A program made the translations under genes and the position numbers. A model generated the notes under the pieces. The model was not told the DNA's origin and searched no databases. It was given only the letters and a program-made list of their open reading frames with translations. Shown one piece after another: positions 7,702 through 15,326 of a stretch of 23,163 nucleotides of DNA. Positions within the stretch are counted from its first letter, which is position 1. Each line of letters opens with the position of its first letter. This stretch comes from Rickettsia typhi. Its GTDB lineage: Bacteria > Pseudomonadota > Alphaproteobacteria > Rickettsiales > Rickettsiaceae. The stretch is taken from positions 1 through 23,163 of the forward strand of contig CAMCTQ010000006.1 in the NCBI GenBank assembly GCA_945878545.1, given 5' to 3'.

Positions 7702-7733
7702 TGTTAATAAGTTATTATTTTAATTTATCATAA

Positions 7734-7754
7734 AGCATTTCAAACCGAAATGCT
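7734..7754 (-). terminator. hairpin between the GT90-like and M15-like genes
   Basis: AGCATTTC (7734-7741) and GAAATGCT (7747-7754) form a perfect 8-bp stem with a 5-base loop. On the minus strand it is followed by TTTATGATAAATT. It lies 157 bases after the GT90-like stop and 33 bases before the M15-like start, so it either terminates the upstream transcript or sits in the leader of the downstream gene. The T-run is weak. The rest of 7702-7910 shows no gene. Confidence 0.4.
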
Positions 7755-7910
7755 ATTATCAATGTATTTTTAGTTTCTTATAAATCTGGTTATAATAATG
7801 AGTTCAGCTCAGCACGGTTGATAGTTTGCAATGCTTAACATAAGGATTAGAAAATGTAAATCCAACACAAATTATCAAAGAACCAACTTTTCTTAACTTA
7901 ATGGCAGTGA

Positions 7911-9086
7911 CTAAAATGCCTCGTGTACAACAACTGGTTGAAGAGTTGGGGTGTTTAATTCAAATTTTTGTAATGAGTGATATTCATTTAAGGCAATAGT
8001 AATGTACTCATCAAGATCCTCCGGCATTAGACATTTACGACAAAAAGCCGAAGCATTTTCAGAAATAATTTTGGCTTTACTGTCGTTTGTTTTTAACCAC
8101 TCCAATTTTTCAAAAATATCTGATAAATCTTTTTTTAAGGGTATATAGTTAACGTAAGGCTCTAGAGCCACATAAAATATTTGTGTATACGCTGTTTCCT
8201 GTTTTAAAAGAACAGAATTTGACAAAAGAATCCAAGGGACTCTAAGCCAAGCGGCTGTAGTGCCATCAACGGAAATAAGATATTTATATTTTAAATGTTC
8301 TACTTCTTCTACTATATCAAGTTTATCAAATAACTTAGTCAAAATATTGTATAAATATATACCACTCTTGTCGTTACTAAAATTAGTATAATTTGTAAAT
8401 TTAGCATCTATTAAATCAGGAAAGCTACGTGATAGCATAACCAAAGTTAACCTATAAAGATTGTGATAATTTTCTAGATTATATATGCCCCCAGTTGTAG
8501 ATCCTCGCCAAAAGATCTGTTCTGTTTTTTTATTCCAAGAATAAACCTTAGAGGCGGTCTTAATTTGAGCGATAAGATTGCACCACTTATCATTATCTAT
8601 AATGTATGGATCCAGTAATAATAGTTTATTCTTTTCTAATTCAGATTCTAAATTTTTTGAACTCATAAAGGCTGGAAAGTTTTCTAAAATTTCAGCAGTT
8701 TTTTTTGAAATATTAGTAATATTGTCAATTGTCATAAAGACAAAATCTACGTTTTTAATCTTACGAGTACTTAGGATGCGATCTAATCTTTTGATTATAT
8801 TATTACAAGCAAGTTTAGAGCTACCAGGATAAATAGAAGCAACATGATGCTCTACATATAATTTGTTATTAATTATTTGGATCCTTAATATTCCTAAATC
8901 CTTTTTTTCTTGATCAGATAATTGATCAATATTTTCTATATCACAAAGAGAAACACCTTTTTGTCGAAACATATCAAATTGTTTTTTTGTAGAAGTGATT
9001 ATCTTCTCTCTACGTAACTGTAATTCTTTCTCTTGCTCATTAATTACTACCATAATACATATTAAATTTTGTGATAAGATCACCAT
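7911..9086 (-). CDS. GT90 / CAP10-like glycosyltransferase
   Basis: The 391-residue product shows the pattern of the glycosyltransferase 90 family (CAP10, LpsA-type and eukaryotic protein O-glucosyltransferases): a FWRGSTTG motif near residues 190-197, then VDGTTAAWLRVPWILLSNSV (about 273-292), a nearby QET, and YVALEPYVNYIPLKKDLSDI, where the acceptor and sugar-nucleotide site lies in known members. The enzyme would transfer a sugar, perhaps glucose or xylose, onto lipopolysaccharide, a capsule-like glycan or a protein; the acceptor cannot be told from sequence. No signal peptide or membrane helix, so it is probably cytoplasmic or peripheral. The start at 9086 has no ribosome binding site; a second ATG 33 bases downstream (9053) is equally plausible and would remove a hydrophobic leader of 11 residues. 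The gene is divergent from the autotransporter at 9259, sharing a 172-base intergenic region. Confidence 0.75.
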   Translation of the reverse strand: MVILSQNLICIMVVINEQEKELQLRREKIITSTKKQFDMFRQKGVSLCDIENIDQLSDQEKKDLGILRIQIINNKLYVEHHVASIYPGSSKLACNNIIKRLDRILSTRKIKNVDFVFMTIDNITNISKKTAEILENFPAFMSSKNLESELEKNKLLLLDPYIIDNDKWCNLIAQIKTASKVYSWNKKTEQIFWRGSTTGGIYNLENYHNLYRLTLVMLSRSFPDLIDAKFTNYTNFSNDKSGIYLYNILTKLFDKLDIVEEVEHLKYKYLISVDGTTAAWLRVPWILLSNSVLLKQETAYTQIFYVALEPYVNYIPLKKDLSDIFEKLEWLKTNDSKAKIISENASAFCRKCLMPEDLDEYITIALNEYHSLQKFELNTPTLQPVVVHEAF

Positions 9087-9147
9087 AATTGATAAATAAT
9101 CAAATTACTATTAGATTAAATTGTTAATAATAATGCATTTAATAATT

Positions 9148-9185
9148 TATACTTTATTAAGATGGAGTTTAAGCAACTTAAGTTG
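9148..9185 (+). promoter_or_regulatory. candidate promoter and palindrome upstream of the autotransporter
   Basis: A TATACT at 9148-9153 with a weak upstream hexamer (TTAATA, 18-base spacing) could drive the autotransporter with a leader of about 100 bases. CAACTTAAGTTG (9174-9185) is a perfect 12-bp palindrome in that leader, a possible operator or RNA structure. The same gap must also hold the promoter for the divergent GT90-like gene. Evidence is motif-level only. Confidence 0.3.
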
Positions 9186-9258
9186 GCTGAGGTAGTCATA
9201 GATATCAATTTTACAACCTCTCTAATATTTTTTTAAATTAATGAAATAGGTTCAAAAT

Positions 9259-11868
9259 ATGAGCAAGTCTTTTTCGAAATTTAGTAAAATTGCATTAACA
9301 TGCGTTTCTGCAATGTCGATAATTGTAGCATTAAACGATAATGTTATGGCGGCAATTGTGGTTAGTACTAATGAGACTACTACTGCTTCGGGTGATATTA
9401 CTGATGCAATATTTACTCCAAATGCAAATTTTACTGATGGTGACAATCTGATATTTGGCGGCGGGCATATTGTTACTATATCTACTTCTGGATTTCCTAC
9501 TATAAGTTCTGCTGATTTTAATAATCAGTCTGGGAGTACTTTAACCATTACTGATAATGAGCCCATTAATCTATTGACTAATTTCCTAAGTACAGGTGGT
9601 ACTGCTGGTAATATTGTTATCGATAATAATAATACTGTAACTTTTGGAGGATCGTTTTCTAATATAAAAGGAATAACTATTAATTCTGGTTCTAAAGGAA
9701 GGTTTGATCTAGATACTATTACAACTAATATTGATGGACAAGGTACTCTTGTTATAAGATCTGACGATGATAAATATATTAATTCCGATATTGGGTCTGC
9801 TGCTACGAAACTTAATACGATAACTCCTACTGTAGTATTTCATGGAGAAGGAATAAGTGTAAGTACAACAAAAACTACCCTTCAAAGTGGCCACAGTATT
9901 TATGCAAATGAATTTAAGCTCTATGGAGAAAACGAGATTAACAATAATGCTTTAGATTCTAGCATATTTGTCATGGAAGATAATAGTTTTATAGATGCTC
10001 TCATTACTACAACCCCTTTTGGACCTGGTGAATTTTCTGGCTCGGTACAAGGAGTAAGCACTTCTGAAGTAGATGTTAATGGAAGTGCTATTATAGTGCA
10101 AGATATTGGTACTGATACCAATCGAATGAACCATATAAAATTTTTAGGTTTAGCAGATGACAGTAACGTTTCCTTATCTGGAAATTTATACTCAGACGAT
10201 ATAACATCTTCTCAAACTAACCTGATTTTAACTCAAGATAGTTTGTTCGCGGTTAATGAGAGCTATACAGCTAGTAATTCGACACATTCTCTAGGATTAA
10301 ATAGCTTAACTATTCAGGGAAGTGTTGGACCTCCTTTGATAGAAGAAGGTCCAGTTCAAATTTTTCCAATTGGTGGTATGAGCGGACCATCAGTATTTAA
10401 CATATCAGCTAATGATACCAAGTCTGGAAATATTATTATTGATGGAGGAAGCTTCGACATTAGCGGCGGTGAGGGCATAAGCTCTATGAATTTGCACTTA
10501 ATTGATTTAACAACTACTATACCTTTTGATAGCCCAAGAAGTTACACGGTTTTTGGCATAGTTATAAATGATGGATCAATAGTACTTCCAGATAACGGTA
10601 TTGTACATTTTGATGTTGATGCTGATCGCGTCTCTCCTAGAAACCCGTTTACGGAGTGGAGTTATGCTGATGGTATTATTACTCAACGAGTAGCTCCACA
10701 TTTTCGTGATCTTTTGATAGCTGCTGCTCTGGATCAACTAGATAATCCTACGCCTGGGGAACTAACTAATATAAAGAATATTGTGAACTCAAATTCTGGA
10801 GTGCGTAACGATTTAGCAGGAGCAGTAATTGAAAATAATGGGGGCGTACAACAATTTGTTAATGGGCTAAACCCAGCTTTGGCTGAAGTGACCGAAAATG
10901 CATTTGATTCTATTCAAGATTTAGTTGGTGATGTGTCATCGCATTTAAGTCAGAATAGTGGTAATAAAGACAGTCTTCTTTTTACAGAAGATGACGGTTC
11001 AAGAGGTATATCAGCTGGTGATCAAGCTAAGAAATATGGTATATGGACTAACTATTCAATGAGTCTAAACACACAAAAAGCAAAAGGTAAAAGTCCTGGT
11101 TATAAATCCAGAAATAATGGTGTTACAATTGGTTTTGATACTTTGATTAGTGATGAGACAACAATTGGTATTGCCTTTGGTTACATTGATACCAAAGTTA
11201 ATCATAAGGATAGTAATTTTGGCGATAAAACTAATACTAAATCATCGTTAGTATCTTTATATTCAATTACAGAATTACTGAATAATTGGTACGTTCAAGG
11301 GCAAGGTATTTTAGGACAGATAAAAATTAATAATAAAGAATCAAGAAATACCAGAGCTAACCCAGAAATAGCAAAAGCAGACTATAAAGTTTCTACTTAT
11401 GGCTTGTCTTTAGAAACTGGATACCATTTTCTTACAAAGGAAAATTTTGTAGTTACACCTTTAGCTGGATTAGAACTTGGTGTTATTGGAAAAACAAGAT
11501 ATCAAGAATATGGTACAACTAACCAAAATTTGCTAGTGAAAAAAGGAATTGATACAAAATTAATAGGTAGTGTAGGTGTTGCAGTAGCTAAAAACTACAA
11601 TATATCTGGTTACAGTATTACTCCAGAAGTGTATGGTGTCATAAGACATAATCTGCTTAATAAAACTCCAGGTGTTGACGCTAGTTTAGCGAATGTTGAG
11701 CAATTATTAGTAGTGCGAACCGCTAGAAATACTAGGACTTTTTATAATCTAGGTCTTGGTATAACTCATGCTATGAAAACATCACAAGTCACTCTAGGCT
11801 ATGATTGTTATTTAGGTGAGAAATATTTAAGTCATCAAGGTTCTATTAAGCTTAGATTAGATTTTTAA
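9259..11868 (+). CDS. Sca-family autotransporter (surface antigen)
   Basis: The 869-residue product has the three parts of a classical type V secreted protein. A signal peptide covers residues 1-31 (ending NVMA). The passenger (about 32-590) is rich in Asn, Thr, Ser, Asp, Gly and Ile with repeating short strands, typical of a beta-helix adhesin. The C-terminal barrel (about 592-869) begins KYGIWTNYS, contains GVTIGFDTLISDETTIGIAF, and ends with alternating residues to a final Phe (SHQGSIKLRLDF), as needed for outer-membrane assembly. The barrel matches the rOmpB type in order and motifs (GFDTLI, IGxAxG, VTPxAGL, HQGxxKxRxxF), so it belongs to the surface cell antigen family of Rickettsia. The passenger is much shorter than in rOmpA or rOmpB and I cannot assign a Sca number. 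An AGG about 9 bases before the ATG is the likely ribosome binding site. First gene of a three-gene plus-strand cluster. Confidence 0.9.
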   Translation: MSKSFSKFSKIALTCVSAMSIIVALNDNVMAAIVVSTNETTTASGDITDAIFTPNANFTDGDNLIFGGGHIVTISTSGFPTISSADFNNQSGSTLTITDNEPINLLTNFLSTGGTAGNIVIDNNNTVTFGGSFSNIKGITINSGSKGRFDLDTITTNIDGQGTLVIRSDDDKYINSDIGSAATKLNTITPTVVFHGEGISVSTTKTTLQSGHSIYANEFKLYGENEINNNALDSSIFVMEDNSFIDALITTTPFGPGEFSGSVQGVSTSEVDVNGSAIIVQDIGTDTNRMNHIKFLGLADDSNVSLSGNLYSDDITSSQTNLILTQDSLFAVNESYTASNSTHSLGLNSLTIQGSVGPPLIEEGPVQIFPIGGMSGPSVFNISANDTKSGNIIIDGGSFDISGGEGISSMNLHLIDLTTTIPFDSPRSYTVFGIVINDGSIVLPDNGIVHFDVDADRVSPRNPFTEWSYADGIITQRVAPHFRDLLIAAALDQLDNPTPGELTNIKNIVNSNSGVRNDLAGAVIENNGGVQQFVNGLNPALAEVTENAFDSIQDLVGDVSSHLSQNSGNKDSLLFTEDDGSRGISAGDQAKKYGIWTNYSMSLNTQKAKGKSPGYKSRNNGVTIGFDTLISDETTIGIAFGYIDTKVNHKDSNFGDKTNTKSSLVSLYSITELLNNWYVQGQGILGQIKINNKESRNTRANPEIAKADYKVSTYGLSLETGYHFLTKENFVVTPLAGLELGVIGKTRYQEYGTTNQNLLVKKGIDTKLIGSVGVAVAKNYNISGYSITPEVYGVIRHNLLNKTPGVDASLANVEQLLVVRTARNTRTFYNLGLGITHAMKTSQVTLGYDCYLGEKYLSHQGSIKLRLDF

Positions 11869-11882
11869 GGAGATATATTTAA

Positions 11883-12614
11883 ATGGATAAAAGCACGATC
11901 AAATTTTTACATGTCCTGTTGATATTTTTTATTTTTAGTGCTTCCAGAGCCTATGGAGACGATCTTAATAAAGAAGATGGCGCTTACTTAAATTTGGCTG
12001 TAACAGAAATAAAACAAGTAGAACCAGACCTGTTAATAGCAAGTTTGCGTTACGAGAGTGAGTCTGAATCTGCAAAATTGGTTCAAAATAAAATTAACCA
12101 GACAATGAAAAAGGCGCTAGCGGTTGCAGAAAAGAAAGAAGTGCTAGATGTTTCTACTGAACAATATTCTGTATACAAATATTCCAAACCTAGTAAACAA
12201 GGAATAGATGAAAAGGAAATTTGGAAAGGATCTCAAACTATTGTAATAAAAGGTAAATCTTCTGAAGATATACTTGTTTTATCTGGGCAATTACAGGAAA
12301 TGGGACTGGTGATGAATGATTTACACTACGAAGTCTCGTTAGAGAAAATTGAAGAAGTACGTACATCAATGATGGAAAGTGCTATCAGCAAATTACTTTC
12401 CCGAGCAAAAAAAATAGCTGATATCATCGGTGCAAAAGAAGTTAAAATAAAAAATATAAATATTGACGGAGACAATCGTTATCCACAACCTTATCAAAAA
12501 GTTATGCGTGCGGTAGCAACAAATATATTAGAAAGTACAGCAGATCCTGTGTCTTCTCCAGGAAAAACTGATATAACATTAACTATTTCTGCAGTTCTTT
12601 TATTAAAGAGTTAG
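11883..12614 (+). CDS. periplasmic SIMPL-domain (DUF541) protein
   Basis: The 243-residue product has a signal peptide (about residues 1-25, hydrophobic core LHVLLIFFIFSA) followed by a SIMPL/DUF541 domain. The domain is recognised by its strand pattern (LNLAVTEIKQVEPDLLIASL), the helix with QNKINQTMKKALAVAE, the strand-turn STEQYSVYKYSK, the segment KGSQTIVIKGKSSEDILVLSGQLQEMG, and the C-terminal helix SAISKLLSRAKKIADIIGA followed by the usual ITLTISAVLLL strand. Family members are oligomeric envelope proteins whose function is poorly defined; some are reported to link to oxidative stress or host signalling. An AAGGAG that overlaps the autotransporter stop codon sits 9 bases before the ATG, so translation is likely coupled to the autotransporter and the two are co-transcribed. 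It may help in folding or quality control of that autotransporter, but this is inference from position only. Confidence 0.85.
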   Translation: MDKSTIKFLHVLLIFFIFSASRAYGDDLNKEDGAYLNLAVTEIKQVEPDLLIASLRYESESESAKLVQNKINQTMKKALAVAEKKEVLDVSTEQYSVYKYSKPSKQGIDEKEIWKGSQTIVIKGKSSEDILVLSGQLQEMGLVMNDLHYEVSLEKIEEVRTSMMESAISKLLSRAKKIADIIGAKEVKIKNINIDGDNRYPQPYQKVMRAVATNILESTADPVSSPGKTDITLTISAVLLLKS

Positions 12615-12625
12615 TAAAGATATTT

Positions 12626-13249
12626 ATGAGTAAAGAAAATCGACCTCAAGATAAATCTGGTAACATCAAATCAGAAAAGCATGAATCAGAAATGCTTGAT
12701 ATACTGGAGGAATTAAGGAAAGATTCAAATGTTGGGAAAGCTATTGATCGAATTATTGAAGAATCAATCGATCTTGATGAAATGCAAAGTAAGTTGATTT
12801 TATTAATAAAAAAACATCTCAATAAGATTGAACCTAAAACTGATCGAGAGACTGGTAAAAAAATTAAATTTAATGATGAAGAAGTAGAACAAAATATTAC
12901 TAAATTTAGTCACGACCTTCTTAAAAAACACCAAGATAATGATCCTGATATTAGCAATGGTATTGATGATAAATATCCTTTGGATAAAAAAGCAAAAATG
13001 AACATCAAAAAATCCATGAAAGAGTTTGCAATATATGAAATTTATAAAGTGATGAACCCAAGAAGAATAGCTGGGGAGACTAAAAAAGATAATTATGCTC
13101 ATAACATGATGATGGGTGGGCAAAAGCGTGCTAGCCAACATGAAGGTGGAAAAGAATCAGACTTAAAATCTTATGGCGAAGCAGAAGTACGTCGTATAGA
13201 GCGTGCTAGTAAGTCATTTCAGAAGGGTGGAGGAGGGATGAGCATTTAG
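12626..13249 (+). CDS. unknown charged cytosolic-type protein (207 aa)
   Basis: The gene starts 12 bases after the SIMPL gene stop, with only a weak AAAGA before the ATG, and is probably the third gene of the autotransporter transcript. The product has no signal peptide and no membrane helix. It is very rich in Lys, Glu, Asp and Asn, with predicted helices around residues 18-65 (a helical hairpin), 85-100 and 120-145. The region 145-207 contains MNPRRIAGETKKDNYAHNMMMGG and a Gly-rich tail (KGGGGMSI), unusual for a housekeeping protein. No domain recognised. It ends in a 4-base overlap with the convergent prepilin-peptidase-like gene. Cysteine-free and highly soluble, it could be a secretion substrate or a chaperone for the neighbouring surface protein; neither is shown. 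Confidence 0.75.
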   Translation: MSKENRPQDKSGNIKSEKHESEMLDILEELRKDSNVGKAIDRIIEESIDLDEMQSKLILLIKKHLNKIEPKTDRETGKKIKFNDEEVEQNITKFSHDLLKKHQDNDPDISNGIDDKYPLDKKAKMNIKKSMKEFAIYEIYKVMNPRRIAGETKKDNYAHNMMMGGQKRASQHEGGKESDLKSYGEAEVRRIERASKSFQKGGGGMSI

Positions 13250-14016
13250 AAATTAAAAGATGTACTTGTCATAAAATTGTGCAAACTAATGCAAAATAAA
13301 TTGGCAAGACAAATTGGATAAAATAATCTGTTTGTTGTAGTCCTGGAGATTAAATACCAGAAGAGCATACTAGTAGCCAAGAACAATATACTATAATTCT
13401 GACACCATAGGCTTGCTGGCAAAATTAGATGGACCAAAGATTTATTATAGCTATATGGATTCTTATCATCTAAACTTTTCCGTATAATCCATAAACTTAG
13501 AATTGCAGCCAGAGATAAATTTGTTATCCATAAAAAAATTCCATGATCAATTAAAGTACGATAAATCATACCTAGTATGGTGATACTTAAGGTAATTTTT
13601 ATTGGAACAAAACTATGTTGTGAATATATAAAAATATTTAAAAGAACTAAGGCTGCGAAACAAAAATAAATGAAAAAATATTCCAAATTTTGACCAATGA
13701 GGTAGTACAATACTATTGATATTAACCCTATTAGGATTTCAAGAGCAATATATGACTTTGTAATTACTACATTACAATAGTTACACTTTCCAAGGGTACT
13801 AAACCAACTCAAGATCGGTAAATACTCATAAAAACGTAAAACATGACCACAGTTTGAGCAAAATGGAGGTCTGGTTGATTTTTGGTCAAATCCACAAATC
13901 ATGATATTTCGTGGCAATCGATAAAATACGGTAGTAGTAAAGTTACCGATTAATACACCAAATAAAAAAACAATTATATAGCTAGCAATTAAAGTCAAAA
14001 TCTTTTCCTTCTTCAA
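13246..14016 (-). CDS. prepilin-peptidase-like membrane protein lacking catalytic aspartates
   Basis: The 256-residue product is homologous to type IV prepilin peptidases (family A24, PilD/PulO). The N-terminal cytosolic domain keeps both zinc pairs (C53-x-x-C56 and C78-x-x-C81) with the intervening EYLPILSW motif and the SYIALEIL stretch. Six or so hydrophobic helices follow. The two aspartates that do the chemistry are missing: the first site, normally ID-x(6)-LPD, reads [12 protein letters not shown] (Y131 and I139 at the Asp positions), and no GxGDxK motif exists in the second half. The protein is therefore unlikely to process prepilins. The start is a TTG at 14016 inside the end of tgt (35-base overlap), implying translational coupling. 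No pilus gene is in the window. It is either a decaying gene kept intact by coupling to tgt or a non-proteolytic membrane protein. Confidence 0.8.
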   Translation of the reverse strand: MKKEKILTLIASYIIVFLFGVLIGNFTTTVFYRLPRNIMICGFDQKSTRPPFCSNCGHVLRFYEYLPILSWFSTLGKCNYCNVVITKSYIALEILIGLISIVLYYLIGQNLEYFFIYFCFAALVLLNIFIYSQHSFVPIKITLSITILGMIYRTLIDHGIFLWITNLSLAAILSLWIIRKSLDDKNPYSYNKSLVHLILPASLWCQNYSILFLATSMLFWYLISRTTTNRLFYPICLANLFCISLHNFMTSTSFNF

Positions 14017-15067
14017 TATACGATCTAATCCTAGACATTAATCCTTGGAAATATTGAATATTATGCCATGTCATTAGCATTGAACCAATCATTTCTCCAA
14101 CTCTTACTGTGTGATGTAAATAAGCTTTGCTATAATTAACGCATGCTGGACATGGGCAATCTTGCTCAAGAGGAGTATTGTCATCGGCATATTTACTATT
14201 ACGAATATTTATAGCTCCATATTTAGTAAATGCCTGGCCATTTCTGCCAGATCTTGTTGGAATGACGCAGTCGAACATATCAATACCTCGTTCTACTGCA
14301 CCAATTATATCAGATGGTTTACCGACTCCCATAAGATATCGGGGCTTTTCTTCTGGTAAAAACGTGGGAGCATAATCAAGAACGGAAAACATTACATCTT
14401 GTCCTTCTCCTACTGCTAAACCTCCAATGGCGTAGCCTTCAAAATCAATTTTAGTCAAATCTTGGGCTGATTTTTCTCTTAAGTCTTCATATATTCCGCC
14501 CTGCATAATACCAAACTGAGCATATCCTGATCTTTTAACAAAAGCATTTCTTGATCTTTCTGCCCACCTGGAAGTGAGTTCCATCGAGAATTTGGCTTGC
14601 TCAAAAGTTGCAGGATATGGTGTACACTCATCAAAAACCATAGTAATAGTACTACCAAGTAAATGCTGAATCTCGGTTGATTTTTCTGGAGTAAGCATAT
14701 GTTTACTTCCATCAATGTGGGACCTAAACTCTACTCCTTCCTCGGTAATTTTTCGTAAATCAGACAGTGACATTACCTGAAATCCTCCAGAATCCGTAAG
14801 GATCGGTCCAGACCAGTTCATAAATTTATGAAGTCCTCCAAGTTTAGCTATTCTTTCTGCTCCTGGTTTTAGCATTAGGTGATATGTATTACCAAGAATG
14901 ATATCACTACCGGTAGATTTTACTGATTCTGGGAACATTGCTTTTACCGTTCCTCTCGTTCCAACCGGCATAAAAGCAGGGGTGTGAATAACGCCATGTG
15001 CTGTTTCAATGAATCCGGTTCGTGCTTTATTCTTAGTTGCTTTTAAGTGAAATTTAAATTTATTCAT
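13982..15067 (-). CDS. tgt: tRNA-guanine transglycosylase
   Basis: Tgt exchanges the guanine at position 34 of tRNAs with GUN anticodons for the queuosine precursor preQ1. The 361-residue length is normal for the bacterial enzyme. Seen: the substrate pocket and general base region TDSGGFQ with D92, the GIMQGG loop, the AIGGLAVGE loop that lines the base pocket, and the nucleophile D266 in [14 protein letters not shown]. The zinc site is C304, C306, C309 in CPCPAC plus H335 in MTWHN. All catalytic and metal residues are present, so the enzyme should be active. The ATG at 15067 opens the conserved start (MNKFKFHL). A likely promoter is 28 bases upstream. Queuosine precursor genes are not in this window, so supply by synthesis or uptake cannot be judged. 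The downstream prepilin-peptidase-like gene overlaps its 3' end. Confidence 0.97.
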   Translation of the reverse strand: MNKFKFHLKATKNKARTGFIETAHGVIHTPAFMPVGTRGTVKAMFPESVKSTGSDIILGNTYHLMLKPGAERIAKLGGLHKFMNWSGPILTDSGGFQVMSLSDLRKITEEGVEFRSHIDGSKHMLTPEKSTEIQHLLGSTITMVFDECTPYPATFEQAKFSMELTSRWAERSRNAFVKRSGYAQFGIMQGGIYEDLREKSAQDLTKIDFEGYAIGGLAVGEGQDVMFSVLDYAPTFLPEEKPRYLMGVGKPSDIIGAVERGIDMFDCVIPTRSGRNGQAFTKYGAINIRNSKYADDNTPLEQDCPCPACVNYSKAYLHHTVRVGEMIGSMLMTWHNIQYFQGLMSRIRSYIEEGKDFDFNC

Positions 15068-15101
15068 TAGTTTTTATTTGGTCATGATATATTTTATATT
15101 T

Positions 15102-15129
15102 ACTATATCCACAGCCATAAACTAATCAA
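15102..15129 (-). promoter_or_regulatory. tgt: tgt promoter
   Basis: On the minus strand TTGATT (15124-15129) and TATAGT (15102-15107) are separated by 16 bases, a near-consensus sigma-70 pair. The predicted start near 15095 gives a leader of about 28 bases to the tgt ATG. The rest of the 15068-15326 gap is AT-rich and must also hold the promoter of the divergent 656-codon gene; I see no convincing one. Confidence 0.5.
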
Positions 15130-15326
15130 GCCAGAAGAAATTAAATAATTTGTATCATTAAGTTTTATATATTCCCCATGTACGTAACAGATATTTTATT
15201 AATTGTAAAAATACCTCAATTGCTCAACTTAAAATCGAAGCTTTGCTGGAATTGTGTATCTAGATTAATTAATAAATTAGAAAATAGTTAAGGCTTTAAT
15301 TTAACGTTTTTTGAGGAAGGTACAGA

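Noticed and set aside
7842..8002. Plus-strand open frame reading NPTQIIKEPTFLNLMAVTK opposite the end of the GT90-like gene
   Set aside because: It looks protein-like but has no start with a ribosome binding site in frame, and most of it is antisense to the GT90-like coding sequence; kept out without a database match.
12803..13141. Minus-strand 112-codon Phe/Ile-rich frame opposite the 207-codon gene
   Set aside because: Antisense of Lys- and Asn-rich codons gives Phe/Ile-rich products; no start signal and no membrane-protein organisation.
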